From Ilyomonas sp965214235 (GTDB lineage: Bacteria; Bacteroidota; Bacteroidia; Chitinophagales; Chitinophagaceae): 64,000 nucleotides of DNA. Below are positions 17,799 to 27,736 of this stretch, one piece after another. Within the stretch, counting starts at the first letter, position 1. Each line of letters opens with the position of its first letter. The stretch covers positions 2,170,001 to 2,234,000 of the forward strand of contig CBDCBH010000003.1 in NCBI GenBank assembly GCA_965214235.1, given 5' to 3'. The notes under the pieces are model-generated. The model was not told the origin of the DNA and searched no databases. It was given only the letters and a program-made list of their open reading frames with translations. Position numbers and translations under genes: made by a program.

Positions 17799-18386
17799 AT
17801 GTCAAAAACAAACGAGGGTGCTGTAAAAAGCACCGCTAAAAAAGCTGTTGCTGCCAGCGAAGTTACTGGTAAAGTAGCCGCAGGCACTGTAACAAAAGAA
17901 ACTATGGAGAACGCTTCCGATGGCTTACAGGCTTTACTTATTAATTCTATCAAAAGCATGTATTGGGCAGAAAATCATTTGGTAAAAACATTGCCTAAAA
18001 TGGAAAACGCTGCGGCTTCGGCAGAGTTGCAAAATGGCATTGCCAAACATTTGAAACAAACCGAAATTCAGGTGCAGCGCCTGGAACAGGTATTTCAGAT
18101 GTTGGGTATAAAAGTGCAGGCTCAAAAATGCGATGGCATGGAAGGCATTACCAAAGAAGGCGAAAGCGTTGTGGAAATGACTGATACCGGCACACCCGCA
18201 AGAGATACCGGCGTTATTATGGCTTCGCAAAAAGTAGAGCATTTTGAAATGGCAGCTTACAGCGGCATCATTCAGCTTGCCACTAAATTAGGGTATAACG
18301 ATATTGCTTCGCTGCTTCAGGAATCGCTTGCCGAAGAACAACAAACATCTCAACAACTTACCGAACTGGCTGAAACGATTGCCTAG
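17799..18386 (+). CDS. YciE/YciF-type ferritin-like protein (DUF892)
   Basis: This 195-residue protein has a low-complexity Ala/Lys/Thr-rich N-terminus (about 1-40) followed by a four-helix DUF892 domain. Typical pieces are LLINSIKSMYWAENHLVKTLPKM, then KHLKQTEIQVQRLEQVF, and VEHFEMAAYSGIIQLA with EE pairs near the end (LAEEQQTSQQL). The family has a ferritin-like fold with a di-metal site and is linked to osmotic and oxidative stress. The biochemical role is not settled. It sits 114 bases upstream of the catalase gene on the same strand, so both may belong to a stress-induced cluster. Confidence 0.9.
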   Translation: MSKTNEGAVKSTAKKAVAASEVTGKVAAGTVTKETMENASDGLQALLINSIKSMYWAENHLVKTLPKMENAAASAELQNGIAKHLKQTEIQVQRLEQVFQMLGIKVQAQKCDGMEGITKEGESVVEMTDTGTPARDTGVIMASQKVEHFEMAAYSGIIQLATKLGYNDIASLLQESLAEEQQTSQQLTELAETIA

Positions 18387-18499
18387 TAAGGATTGTAGCC
18401 ATTACATTTTTAAAATTTTATTGCAGCAGAATAACTAATCCTTAAGTAGGATGGTGCTTGCATAGTTATTTATTACAAACGCATTTATAAACACCTCTA

Positions 18500-19915
18500 A
18501 TGAAAAAGGAACAAAAGAAAACCCTTGCTGATAATAAAAAACAGCAAGATTTAGCACCTGATAAAGAAGACGCAACAGGCGAGTTTTTAACCACCAATCA
18601 AGGGCTTCGCGTAAATGATGATCAGAACCAATTGAAAGCCGGTTCACGCGGACCATCGCTTCTCGAAGATTTTATTTTCAGAGAGAAGATGACGCACTTC
18701 GACCATGAGCGCATTCCCGAGCGCGTAGTTCATGCACGCGGCGTTGGTGCGCATGGTGTTTTCAAATCGTATGGCTCATTATCGCAGCATACAAAAGCCG
18801 CTTTTTTAAACGATACATCGCGCGAAACACCTGTATTTGTAAGGTTTTCAACGGTAGCAGGCTCGCGCGGCTCAACCGATTTGGCGCGTGATGTACGTGG
18901 CTTCGCCGTAAAGTTTTATACCGATGAAGGCATTTTCGATTTGGTGGGCAATAACATACCTGTGTTCTTTATTCAGGATGCTACCAAGTTTCCCGATTTA
19001 ATTCACGCTGTAAAGCCCGAACCGCATAACGAAATTCCGCAGGCTGCTTCAGCACACGATACATTTTGGGATTTTATTTCCCTGATGCCTGAAAGCGCGC
19101 ACATGGTAATGTGGGTAATGAGTGACCGTTCCCTTCCGCGCAGCCTTCGCATGATGGAAGGTTTTGGCGTACATACGTTTCGTTTGGTGAATGAAGAAGG
19201 TAAATCAACATTCGTTAAATTTCATTGGAAGCCGTTGATGGGCGTACATTCTGTAGCCTGGGATGAAGCGCAGAATATATCTGGCAAAGACCCCGATTTC
19301 CACCGCCGCGATTTGTGGGAAGCTATTGAAAACGGCGATTTTCCTGAATGGGAATTGGGCATTCAGTTAGTACCCGAAGAAGATGAATTTAAGTATGATT
19401 TTGATTTGCTCGATGCTACCAAATTGATACCTGAAGAGTTGGTGCCAGTGCAGCGGATTGGCAAGATGACACTCAATCGGAATGTTGATAATTACTTTGC
19501 AGAAACAGAGCAGGTAGCTTTTCATTTGGGTCATGTAGTTCCGGGTATTGATTTCACAAATGATCCCCTTTTGCAGGGAAGATTGTTTTCTTATACCGAT
19601 ACGCAGTTGCTTCGTTTGGGTGGTCCAAACTTTCATCAGATACCTATTAACCGTTCGGTTGCGCCGGTACACAACAATCAGCGCGATGGTCTTCATCAGC
19701 ATAACATTAACAAAGGTCGTGTAAGTTACAATCCTAATTCAATGGGCGGCGGTTGCCCTTACCAGGCAATGATGAGCCAGGGTGGTTTTGTATCGTATCC
19801 CGAAAAAATTGACGCTCATAAAGTGCGTGAACGCAGCCGTAGTTTTTCGATCATTTTAGCCAGGCCCGTTTGTTTTTCAATAGCCAGAGCAATCCGGAAA
19901 AAAATCATATCATAG
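18500..19915 (+). CDS. katE: Large-subunit catalase, N-terminal part (frameshifted)
   Basis: This is the catalase core of an HPII-type monofunctional haem catalase (471 codons before an early stop). It shows the distal His in RVVHARGVGAHG, the Asn in DLVGNNIPVFFIQD, and the proximal haem tyrosine region RLFSYTDTQLLRLGGPNF. The frame is correct to about residue 448 (RERSRS). The next residues should read FFDHFSQARLFF, but a T-run at 19843-19847 has five Ts where six are needed, and translation runs into an unrelated tail ending at 19915. Restoring one T joins it to the C-terminal part at 19870-20679 and gives about 726 residues, normal for this subfamily. The enzyme dismutates hydrogen peroxide in the cytoplasm. 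Confidence 0.9.
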   Translation: MKKEQKKTLADNKKQQDLAPDKEDATGEFLTTNQGLRVNDDQNQLKAGSRGPSLLEDFIFREKMTHFDHERIPERVVHARGVGAHGVFKSYGSLSQHTKAAFLNDTSRETPVFVRFSTVAGSRGSTDLARDVRGFAVKFYTDEGIFDLVGNNIPVFFIQDATKFPDLIHAVKPEPHNEIPQAASAHDTFWDFISLMPESAHMVMWVMSDRSLPRSLRMMEGFGVHTFRLVNEEGKSTFVKFHWKPLMGVHSVAWDEAQNISGKDPDFHRRDLWEAIENGDFPEWELGIQLVPEEDEFKYDFDLLDATKLIPEELVPVQRIGKMTLNRNVDNYFAETEQVAFHLGHVVPGIDFTNDPLLQGRLFSYTDTQLLRLGGPNFHQIPINRSVAPVHNNQRDGLHQHNINKGRVSYNPNSMGGGCPYQAMMSQGGFVSYPEKIDAHKVRERSRSFSIILARPVCFSIARAIRKKIIS

Positions 19916-20679
19916 ATGCCTTAACGTTTGAGTTAGGCAAAGTAGATAGTGTGGATATACGTGCGCGTATGTTGCGGTTATTGAACCAAATAGATAAAGG
20001 TTTGGCTGCGGCAGTGGCGTACGGCTTGGGTTTGCATATACCGAAAGATATGAGTGAACCCCTGAATGAAGGCGTGCCTGCCGATGAAGTGAACAATCCA
20101 GACTATCAGCCTTTTCAGCACGAAGGTTCGGTTTCTAAAAGTGATGCGTTGAGTATGGCAAATACAAAAAAAGATTCTATTAAAACACGTAAGATTGCTG
20201 TGCTAACCGCTGATGGTGTGGATGAAACAACCTTAACTACAGTAAAAACAGCATTGGAAGGTAAAGGCGCCATTGTACGAATTATTGCACCGCGTTTGGG
20301 CAATGTAATATCGAAAAACAATGTAGAAATACCAGTGTTTGAAAGCTATCTTACCGCAGCTTCTGTGTTGTACGATGCGGTGTATGTGCCCGGAGGAATC
20401 AACAGTGTAGCTACGGTTGCTGCTGAACCCGATGCCGTTCATTTTTTAAATGAAGCCTTTAAACATTGCAAAGCCATTGCCGCCGATGCGGGTGCGATGC
20501 AGGCTTTAGAAGCTACTTATTTTGCCCGCAAGCTGCCTGAAGATAACAGCAGCGATACAGTAATGCGTGAAGGTGTAATTATAGGTACGAATGCAGATAC
20601 ATTGGCTGAACAGTTTATTAACGCTATTGCTCAGCATCGTTTTTGGGAACGCGAGAAACCAAGAAAGGTACCTGCATAA
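19870..20679 (+). CDS. katE: Large-subunit catalase, C-terminal part (DJ-1/PfpI-like domain)
   Basis: This piece continues the catalase after the frameshift. It contains the end of the catalase domain (LFFNSQSNPEKNHIIDAL, then the helical segment with VDIRARML) and the C-terminal flavodoxin/DJ-1-like domain typical of large-subunit catalases (about 20163-20650; KIAVLTADGVDE, VYVPGGINSVATV, IAADAGAMQAL). The nominal Met at 19870 lies inside the conserved core and is not a real start, so it would not be made alone if the frameshift is genuine. A strong terminator follows at 20701. Confidence 0.85.
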   Translation: MFFNSQSNPEKNHIIDALTFELGKVDSVDIRARMLRLLNQIDKGLAAAVAYGLGLHIPKDMSEPLNEGVPADEVNNPDYQPFQHEGSVSKSDALSMANTKKDSIKTRKIAVLTADGVDETTLTTVKTALEGKGAIVRIIAPRLGNVISKNNVEIPVFESYLTAASVLYDAVYVPGGINSVATVAAEPDAVHFLNEAFKHCKAIAADAGAMQALEATYFARKLPEDNSSDTVMREGVIIGTNADTLAEQFINAIAQHRFWEREKPRKVPA

Positions 20680-20700
20680 AATTGTTTTTATTTATTGATA

Positions 20701-20734
20701 AAACCCGCTACAGCTTTAACTTGTAGCGGGTTTT
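20701..20734 (+). terminator. Intrinsic terminator after catalase gene
   Basis: A 12-bp perfect stem (AAACCCGCTACA with its complement) and a 9-base loop, followed by TTTTCTTTT, sit 22 bases after the catalase stop. Confidence 0.85.
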
Positions 20735-20939
20735 CTTTTACTGCATTTTCAAACAAAATTAAAAAGAGTGTTTGAAGAAGTTTACAACACTGTTTCTGAT
20801 AATCTTTTACCATCTGTCATGTTTCAAAAAAGAACAATAAAAGAAAGAATACATTACCTGTAAACAACTGTGAGAAGTCAAAAATCTATCTTTATTTTAC
20901 ATCAATCTCTGCCTTATCTTACACAACAAAGCAACCAAC

Positions 20940-23354
20940 ATGAAGTACATTCTTTGTTTTATTTTATGCCTGCCTTTTTTTGCATCGGCACAATCGCTTT
21001 CTTCTTTGCAGGATAAAACAAAGGGTTTGAAAAAGAAGCCCGGCTTCATTACTTTTTATATAGATGAAGGGAACAATAAAATTTATCTTGAACTTACAAA
21101 ATTAGATACTGAAATCCTTTACCAGACTTCTTTACCGGCTGGGTTGGGTTCTAACGATATTGGTTTAGACAGAGGTTTAACCGGCGAAACCCGCATTGTA
21201 AAATTCACCCGGGCTGGCAATAAAATTTTATTGGTGCAACCCAATTATAGCTATCGCGCCGTTACCACCGATAAAGCAGAAAAACGTACGGTAGAAGAGT
21301 CGTTTGCGCAGTCTGTTTTATGGGGATTTCCGGTTGAGGCGACAACCGATAGCAGCGTGCTAATAGATGCAACGCCTTTTCTTTTACGCGATGCCATGGG
21401 AGCAGCTAACCGCATCCGCAACATGAAACAGGGCAGTTATAATTTTGATCTTTCGCGCAGCGCATTGTATTTGCCTTATACAAAAAATTTTCCTCTGAAT
21501 ACTGAATTGGAAGCAACGATTACGCTAACCAATTCCGATGGAAATACCGGCAATTATGTAAACGCTGTTACACCTTCGCCCGAAGCCATCACGTTGCGAA
21601 TGCATCATTCCTTTGTTCAGTTGCCCGATAACAATTACGAGCCACGTGTGTTCGATCCTCGTTCTTCTTTTTTTAATACTACCTATGCCGATTACAGCAC
21701 ACCGGTTTCGGAACCGATACAGAAGTATTTTATTTGTCGTCATCGCTTGCAAAAGAAAGACCCGGATGCGGCGATAAGCGAGCCTGTAAAACCCATTGTT
21801 TATTATGTTGACAATGGTGCGCCCGAACCCATTCGCAATGCGTTGGTAGAAGGTGCATCGTGGTGGAATGAAGCTTTTGAAAAAGCCGGTTTTAAAAATG
21901 CGTTTATCGTAAAAGTATTGCCTGATAGCGCCGACCCGATGGACATCCGTTACAATGTTATCAATTGGGTGCACCGTGCTACACGTGGCTGGAGCTATGG
22001 CACAACCATCACCGACCCGCGCACCGGAGAAATTATTAAAGGCGTGGTAACATTGGGTTCTCTTCGTGTGAGACAGGACTATCTCATTGCGCAAGGTTTA
22101 TTATCTCCTTACCAAAACGGAACGCCTGCCGATGATAAGATGATGAAGATGGCATTAGCACGTTTACGCCAACTGGCTGCGCACGAAACCGGGCATACGC
22201 TGGGGTTGATGCACAACTACTCTGCCAGCACGGTGAACCGCAGCAGCGTGATGGATTATCCGCATCCGTTGGCAGAAGTCAATAGCCAGGGTGAAATTGA
22301 TTTGAGTAACGCGTATGATAATAAAATTGGTGCGTGGGATAAAGTGTCTATCGCCTGGGGTTACGGTGATTTTACAAACAGCAAAAATCAAACAGATACT
22401 TTAAACAAGATACTGGTAAACGCTTTCAGCAGCGGGCTTCGTTTTTTAACCGATCAGGATGCAAGACCAGCAGGCTCGGCAAGTGCGTATGCCGACTTGT
22501 GGGACAATGGTGCCGATGTAATTGATGGGTTGCAAAATGTAATAAAAGTAAGAGCCAAAGCCTTGCAGCAATTTGGAGAAAATAACATTCGCACCGGTAT
22601 GCCAATGGCAATGCTGGAAGATGTTTTGGTCCCGGTTTATTTTTATCATCGTTACCAGATAGAAGCCGTTACCAAACTGGTTGGCGGATTGAATTACACT
22701 TACTCGTTGCGCGGCGATGGGCAACAAAGCACCACACCTATTTCAAAAGAAGAACAGGTAAAAGCGATGAACGCAATCATTGCATGTTTGGATCCGAAGT
22801 TCCTCGAATTACCACCGAAAATAGTGGCGATGATACCGCCGCGACCCGCCGGTTATATTGAATCGAGAGAGTTATTTAATAAACGAACCGGCTTGCCTTT
22901 CGATGCACTTTCACCTGCAGAAACGGCTGCCGATTTGCCCTTTTCTTTTTTGTTTAATGCTGAACGGTTAAGCCGCATGGAACAATACAGTGCTGATGGC
23001 GGATTGAGCGTTGCCGACATGATAAACATGCTGATTGCTACAACCTGGAAAGCGCCGCGCAGAACCGGCATGGAAAAATTGATTCAGCAACAAACCGAAC
23101 AGGTTTTGCTGACTTATTTGTTGAGTGCAAGCATTGATACCAAAGCCAGCTTTGCCGCACAGGCAGATGCTATGAAAGCAGTAAACGATTTACAAACCTT
23201 TATAAAAGTAGAGCAAAAACAAACCACCGATGCTTCTTACTTAGCTCATTTAAACCTTGCATTGGAAAGGCTGAAAAAGCCGCAAGATGCAAAGCCAACT
23301 TTGCACGAAGCCATTCCGCCCGGCTCGCCCATTGGTTGCGATTGGGATGAATGA
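20940..23354 (+). CDS. Secreted zinc metalloprotease (DUF5117/DUF5118 type)
   Basis: This 804-residue exported protein has a signal peptide (cleavage near ASAQ). The zinc site HExxHxxGxxH is at 415-425 (HETGHTLGLMH), the metzincin-like form, with H415, H419 and H425 as predicted ligands and E416 as the base. A Met-turn candidate, SVMDYP, follows. The N-terminal 300 residues match the DUF5117/DUF5118 style (PGFITFYIDEGNNKIYLEL). Such proteins are common in Bacteroidota and are assumed to be periplasmic or surface peptidases; substrates are unknown. It stands alone and converges on an M16 peptidase gene across a shared terminator. Confidence 0.9.
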   Translation: MKYILCFILCLPFFASAQSLSSLQDKTKGLKKKPGFITFYIDEGNNKIYLELTKLDTEILYQTSLPAGLGSNDIGLDRGLTGETRIVKFTRAGNKILLVQPNYSYRAVTTDKAEKRTVEESFAQSVLWGFPVEATTDSSVLIDATPFLLRDAMGAANRIRNMKQGSYNFDLSRSALYLPYTKNFPLNTELEATITLTNSDGNTGNYVNAVTPSPEAITLRMHHSFVQLPDNNYEPRVFDPRSSFFNTTYADYSTPVSEPIQKYFICRHRLQKKDPDAAISEPVKPIVYYVDNGAPEPIRNALVEGASWWNEAFEKAGFKNAFIVKVLPDSADPMDIRYNVINWVHRATRGWSYGTTITDPRTGEIIKGVVTLGSLRVRQDYLIAQGLLSPYQNGTPADDKMMKMALARLRQLAAHETGHTLGLMHNYSASTVNRSSVMDYPHPLAEVNSQGEIDLSNAYDNKIGAWDKVSIAWGYGDFTNSKNQTDTLNKILVNAFSSGLRFLTDQDARPAGSASAYADLWDNGADVIDGLQNVIKVRAKALQQFGENNIRTGMPMAMLEDVLVPVYFYHRYQIEAVTKLVGGLNYTYSLRGDGQQSTTPISKEEQVKAMNAIIACLDPKFLELPPKIVAMIPPRPAGYIESRELFNKRTGLPFDALSPAETAADLPFSFLFNAERLSRMEQYSADGGLSVADMINMLIATTWKAPRRTGMEKLIQQQTEQVLLTYLLSASIDTKASFAAQADAMKAVNDLQTFIKVEQKQTTDASYLAHLNLALERLKKPQDAKPTLHEAIPPGSPIGCDWDE

Positions 23355-23554
23355 TGTAAAGAATAAAGCTTGTAAAAGCAAGACTATTTTTTATGCAAGA
23401 TGCTTTTGCTTTTAATAGATAAATAGTACTTGCTAAATGCTAAATTAATTTCTGAACGTACAAGAGTGCGACGCAACGAAAGATAAATTGGAGTTACAAA
23501 AGCTGGTAACCTAAAAATGTATTTTGTATTTAAATCATTCCGGTAAAGCACAAC

Positions 23555-23585
23555 AAAAAAGCCGGATGATGTGTCCGGCTTTTTT
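23555..23585. terminator. Bidirectional intrinsic terminator
   Basis: A 12-bp perfect stem (AAAAAAGCCGGA with its complement) and 7-base loop lie between the convergent metalloprotease and M16 peptidase genes. It has nearly the same stem as the terminator at 1113. Confidence 0.85.
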
Positions 23586-23602
23586 CTTAAAAATCACTTC
23601 GT

Positions 23603-26413
23603 TTATTTTTCTGGCAGCAACACTGCCTGTAACACATTTTTGTTATCAAACAGCTTGTTGGCAGTAGCTTTTATATCATCAACAGTAATAGCATTTACTA
23701 ATTTTTCGTAGTTGTAAATGCGCTGTGCGGCATCGCCGTTAAAATAAATGCCTTGCAGCTTGCCGCTCCAGTAACTGTTTTCTTTTACGCTTACTTTGTA
23801 TTGCTCTAACCAGGTCTTTCTTACCTTGTCTAAATTCACCTGCGAAGGACCATACTGCTTGATGCTGTCAATCTCCATTTGCGCGGCTTTTAAAACGGTA
23901 TCTACATGCTCGGGACCAGTGGGCAACTGCATTACAAAAGAGTAACCGTTATACGGATATTTTTGCAACCCGCCAAAGATACCGCCGCCGTAAATGGCGC
24001 TCATTTTTTCGCGGATGTCTTCGGTTATTTTAATGTTTAAAATTTCGGTTAATGCTGATACTTTCAAATCCAAATCTTCGCTGTAGGGCACTTCGCCGGA
24101 ATACACATTTACGATTAAGCTTTTGGGTTCGGTTCCTTTTTTAAATGTAAAATTTTCATCTCCTTTTGTGGGGCGCAAACCATTGTCTTTAAAGGCTGCC
24201 GGCGTTTTGGTGGAAGGCAAACCGCCAATGTAAGTGGCTAACAGCGGTTTTAATTTTAGTGTATCTAAATTACCAACAAAAATGAACGTAAAATCCTGCG
24301 CATCGCCCAACTGTTCTTTGTAAATAGAAAGTATGCGATCAAGGTTGGTTTTATCAAAATCAGATGGTGAAGGAATAGAAATTGGCGCCAGCGGATTGCC
24401 TGCATAACGCACTTTAATAAACGTATCAATGAACGCTGTTTGCGGATCGGATAAAGCAAATTGTGTAGCCGATTTTTGTTTTTCTTTCCATGCGTTATAC
24501 AACGCATCATCTTTGCGCGGCGAGGTGGAATATAAGTAAACCAGTTGCAACATGGTTTCAACATCTTTCACGCTACTGCTGCCGGTGATGCCGGAACTTA
24601 ATCTGCCAATGTTGGGCGAAGCAGAAGCTGTTTTGCCTGATAAAATTTTAGATAAATCGGTAGGCGAAAAGGCGCCAATGCCCATCTGTTGAATAACGCC
24701 TGCTGCAAACGTTACGTTCTGTTTATCTGCCGCGCCGTACAACGATTGACCACCTTTTCGGAATGAAGTCATTACAATTTCATCATCTTTGAAGGTGGTA
24801 GGTTTTAAAATCACTTTAGCGCCATTGGCGTAAGTAATTTCTGTAACGCCCAACTCTGCATTTTTCTTTTGGCTCACTATTTTTCCCGCAGCAGGTTTTG
24901 TTTTTAGTAATTGTGCAGCAACCGCTTTTTCTTCGTAAGGCTTAACAGTGCTGTTCAAAATCTTTTTAACAGAAGCTAACAACTGTGTACTATCAGGCAA
25001 AGTAACACCGCTGTTTGCCGGACCTTGCAAGCTAACAAAAAGGTTTTCGTTACTTTTTAATGAATCGGCTAACACATTCACTTCTTTCAAGGTAATGCCA
25101 GGCAACAATTCTTTATAATAATTGTATTCTGCCGCAATGCCGGGTGAAGGCTCCTGCGATAAAAACAAACGGATGTATTCTTCCGCCATCTGGCTCGATT
25201 GGGTTTTAGCGCGGTTGTTATAAGCTTGTTCCATACCCGCCATCTGGTCTTTTTTTGTACGGTCAAGTTCAGCTTGTGTAAAGCCATATTCTTTTACTCT
25301 TTCAATCTCTGTCATCATCGCTGTTAATGCTGTATCCGGTCCGCTTTGTCCTGCTACCGCAAACGCATTAAAGCTTTGATAGTAGCGGGCTTCGCTGCCA
25401 TAGCCGGTGCCGGCATACAGGAACGGCGGCTTGCTGCTTCGCGCCAGTTCGGAAAGGCGTTGGTTAACGAGAGAAGTGAACAGGTTTTTTATCAAATCAT
25501 CACGATAATTCCGCAACGTTATTTCCGGCTTTTGTTTTATTGTTGGGTATTGAACCTGCACAACATAATTGGTAGCTTCCTTGTCGGTTATCACTATCGC
25601 ACGGCTTGTTTGGCGGGCAGGAACGGAAGCATAAAAACGTTCTTTTTCGTTAGCCGGATTTTTCAATCCTCCAAAGTATTCTTTTACCAATTGTTCAGTT
25701 TCGTTCACATCTACATCACCCACCACAATTATAGCTTGCAAATCGGGGCGATACCAGGTTTTGTAAAAACGAACCAGGTTGGAATCCGGCGTGTTTCTTA
25801 CAATGCTGTCAATGCCAATGGGCAAACGCCCGGCGTAGCGCGAACCTTCGTATTGAACGGGATATAGCTTACGAAACATTCTGTCTTCGGCACCTTTGCC
25901 CAACCGGCTTTCTTCCAGCACCACAGGTCGCTCACCTGTAATTTGCGCTGTATCAAAACTCAATCCCGAAGCCCAATCCTGCAGCACGCTCAAGCCTTTG
26001 CGCAGGTTGCCGCTGTCGCCAAGCGGAGTGGGTAAAATATAAACGGTTTCATCAAAGCCGGTATAAGCATTTAAATCGGCGCCAAACTGAACGCCCATTT
26101 TCTGCAGAAAATCTACCAGTTCATTTTTTGCAAAATGCGTGGTGCCGTTAAACGCCATGTGCTCGGTTAAATGGGCTAAGCCTTGCTGATTGTTATCTTC
26201 CAGAATTGAACCTGCGTTTTCAACCAACCGCAGTTCTACTTTGTTTTCCGGTGTTTTATTTTTACGGATGATATAGGTTAAACCGTTCGAAAGTTTACCC
26301 ATCCTGATGCCCGAATCGAGCGGCAGTTTAGCGTCTAAATTTTGCGCGTTGCTTCGATTAATTGTAAACGTAAAAAGCAAAGCGAATACAAGGGTAGAAA
26401 GCTTTGTAAGCAT
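23603..26413 (-). CDS. M16-family zinc peptidase (pitrilysin-type), secreted
   Basis: This 936-residue protein has a signal peptide (cleavage near SNAQ) and two M16 halves. The N-terminal half has the inverted zinc motif HxxEH (H81, E84, H85 in HLTEHMAFNG), followed by the downstream Glu region EESRLGKG. The C-terminal half is non-catalytic, as expected. Bacteroidota M16 proteins of this length act as periplasmic or outer-membrane peptidases that degrade oligopeptides. The start ATG is followed by a clean signal peptide. A TACATTTG box about 23 bases upstream (26436-26443) may be its -7 element. Confidence 0.93.
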   Translation of the reverse strand: MLTKLSTLVFALLFTFTINRSNAQNLDAKLPLDSGIRMGKLSNGLTYIIRKNKTPENKVELRLVENAGSILEDNNQQGLAHLTEHMAFNGTTHFAKNELVDFLQKMGVQFGADLNAYTGFDETVYILPTPLGDSGNLRKGLSVLQDWASGLSFDTAQITGERPVVLEESRLGKGAEDRMFRKLYPVQYEGSRYAGRLPIGIDSIVRNTPDSNLVRFYKTWYRPDLQAIIVVGDVDVNETEQLVKEYFGGLKNPANEKERFYASVPARQTSRAIVITDKEATNYVVQVQYPTIKQKPEITLRNYRDDLIKNLFTSLVNQRLSELARSSKPPFLYAGTGYGSEARYYQSFNAFAVAGQSGPDTALTAMMTEIERVKEYGFTQAELDRTKKDQMAGMEQAYNNRAKTQSSQMAEEYIRLFLSQEPSPGIAAEYNYYKELLPGITLKEVNVLADSLKSNENLFVSLQGPANSGVTLPDSTQLLASVKKILNSTVKPYEEKAVAAQLLKTKPAAGKIVSQKKNAELGVTEITYANGAKVILKPTTFKDDEIVMTSFRKGGQSLYGAADKQNVTFAAGVIQQMGIGAFSPTDLSKILSGKTASASPNIGRLSSGITGSSSVKDVETMLQLVYLYSTSPRKDDALYNAWKEKQKSATQFALSDPQTAFIDTFIKVRYAGNPLAPISIPSPSDFDKTNLDRILSIYKEQLGDAQDFTFIFVGNLDTLKLKPLLATYIGGLPSTKTPAAFKDNGLRPTKGDENFTFKKGTEPKSLIVNVYSGEVPYSEDLDLKVSALTEILNIKITEDIREKMSAIYGGGIFGGLQKYPYNGYSFVMQLPTGPEHVDTVLKAAQMEIDSIKQYGPSQVNLDKVRKTWLEQYKVSVKENSYWSGKLQGIYFNGDAAQRIYNYEKLVNAITVDDIKATANKLFDNKNVLQAVLLPEK

Positions 26414-26435
26414 GGTAATAAAAAAAGTTTAAGCG

Positions 26436-26443
26436 CAAATGTA
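26436..26443 (-). promoter_or_regulatory. Possible -7 promoter element for M16 peptidase gene
   Basis: TACATTTG on the minus strand fits TAnnTTTG and lies 23 bases before the start codon. No TTG is seen at the usual distance upstream, so this is only a candidate. Confidence 0.3.
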
Positions 26444-26596
26444 TTGGAAAAGAAATGCAGCTAAAAAAAGACGATAATAAAGTAATGTGAAGGATGAACA
26501 GAGTTTGTTTTTATTGATTTTTTATTTTATAGCTTTTTCATAAAATACAATAGCGTATTTACAGAGAGCAACCAATTGAAAAATGAAGTAAATAAA

Positions 26597-26628
26597 AAAG
26601 CCTTGCAATGGTTAGGCTGCAAGGCTTT
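26597..26628 (-). terminator. Intrinsic terminator of small lipoprotein gene
   Basis: An 11-bp perfect stem (AAAGCCTTGCA with its complement) and 10-base loop sit 22 bases past the lipoprotein stop on the minus strand, followed by a T-run on that strand. Confidence 0.75.
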
Positions 26629-26649
26629 CATAAACCCGATATTATTCTT

Positions 26650-27114
26650 TTAATTACTTCTTCTGAATGTGTACCGCTCAATGGTTTTACCAGTATAAAA
26701 AGTGCCGGTAAACTGGTTGTTACCCGCGAACGAAATATCATCAAACAATAAGTACAACGAGCTATTGCCATTGGCTGACAATGAGGTTTGAAACGTTTCG
26801 TGCGAATTGGTGTAATAGTTTCCATACTCATCATAATAACCATCGGAAGCATCGGCTGTACTCCAGCTTCCCTGCAATACTTCACTGCCATCATCGTATT
26901 GTGCAGCGCCATTTCCATAAAAAGAAAGTACGCCGTTAATGCCGGCATCAAACGAATACCAACTGCTGCCATTGAGTTGAGAAGCATCATACAAATACCA
27001 GGAACCAACCAACGGATCAATTGCCGGCGCCGATGGAACTTCTACTGTTTTTACACAGGAAGAAAAACAAAAAATAAGTGCAGCAAAAACAAAAATGTGT
27101 AATGATGATTTCAT
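26650..27114 (-). CDS. Small predicted lipoprotein
   Basis: This 154-residue protein has a lipoprotein signal (hydrophobic FAALIFCF, then the lipobox SSC with Cys at about 20). The mature part reads as a lipocalin-like or META-like beta fold: VGSWYLYDASQ, VLSFYGNGAAQYDDGSE and LQGSWSTAD are typical of small Bacteroidota lipocalin-like lipoproteins, and it ends in RYTFRRSN. No catalytic motif is visible and the function is unknown. It lies between two unrelated genes and has its own terminator. Confidence 0.8.
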   Translation of the reverse strand: MKSSLHIFVFAALIFCFSSCVKTVEVPSAPAIDPLVGSWYLYDASQLNGSSWYSFDAGINGVLSFYGNGAAQYDDGSEVLQGSWSTADASDGYYDEYGNYYTNSHETFQTSLSANGNSSLYLLFDDISFAGNNQFTGTFYTGKTIERYTFRRSN

Positions 27115-27386
27115 GACGTGATGTTTTAAATTGTAAGGAGAAAAGCAATAGCTGCTGTAATGTTTACCAACGATTGCCTGTTAGCATTGAGATAGAAAAA
27201 GAAACCGCACGTTATTTTTTTCTTCGTTAAAAAAATATAAATGATTGGGTAAGTTTGAGCAGATAAAGATTGAAGCATTGCAATCTTTGTTTTTATTGAA
27301 TTGTATTTTAATTGGGTGCGTTGGCTTTCGTTTTTTATCTTGCCTTCTCTGCAGCATTAAGCAAGTAACCAAAATAACACAGTATA

Positions 27387-27719
27387 ATGATTATTATAAA
27401 CAGCGCGCTTCTGTTACTACTCCTTCTTTTTATAATTATTAAAACCATTCATTTCCGAAGCGCCATCAACAGCAAGCACAGGAAATTAATTAACTGGCTT
27501 TATTTTAACCATAACGATATTGTCAGATCCCAGTCGGACAAAAGTGTGCTGGCAAAAAAGAAACAGAATGTATTTTCTGTTGGTATCGGTTTCTTACTGC
27601 TGGTGATTGTATTTGCTTTCATTTTTGAGTTTTCAGTATTGATACAGCCATTGCCAAACACGGCGCAGCCAAGCGCGCCAAAGCAACCTTCAGCGCAGCC
27701 TAAACGCCAAACCGATTGA
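27387..27719 (+). CDS. Small two-helix membrane protein
   Basis: This 110-residue protein has an N-terminal hydrophobic helix (about 2-18), a basic linker, a second helix (about 68-90) and a Pro/Gln/Ala-rich C-terminal tail. I do not recognise the family. It probably spans the inner membrane twice. It is the only supported gene between the lipoprotein and polyphosphate kinase genes, converges on the latter, and ends 18 bases short of it. Confidence 0.6.
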   Translation: MIIINSALLLLLLLFIIIKTIHFRSAINSKHRKLINWLYFNHNDIVRSQSDKSVLAKKKQNVFSVGIGFLLLVIVFAFIFEFSVLIQPLPNTAQPSAPKQPSAQPKRQTD

Positions 27720-27736
27720 TATGAAACCGGTGAATT

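Noticed and set aside
18500..20679. Reading the catalase as two separate functional genes
   Set aside because: The second part begins inside the catalase core, and a one-base change restores a normal single protein.
21525..22094. 189-codon minus-strand frame
   Set aside because: It is antisense to the zinc metalloprotease gene and shows no recognisable domain.
25346..25867. 173-codon plus-strand frame
   Set aside because: It is antisense to the M16 peptidase gene and has no family features.
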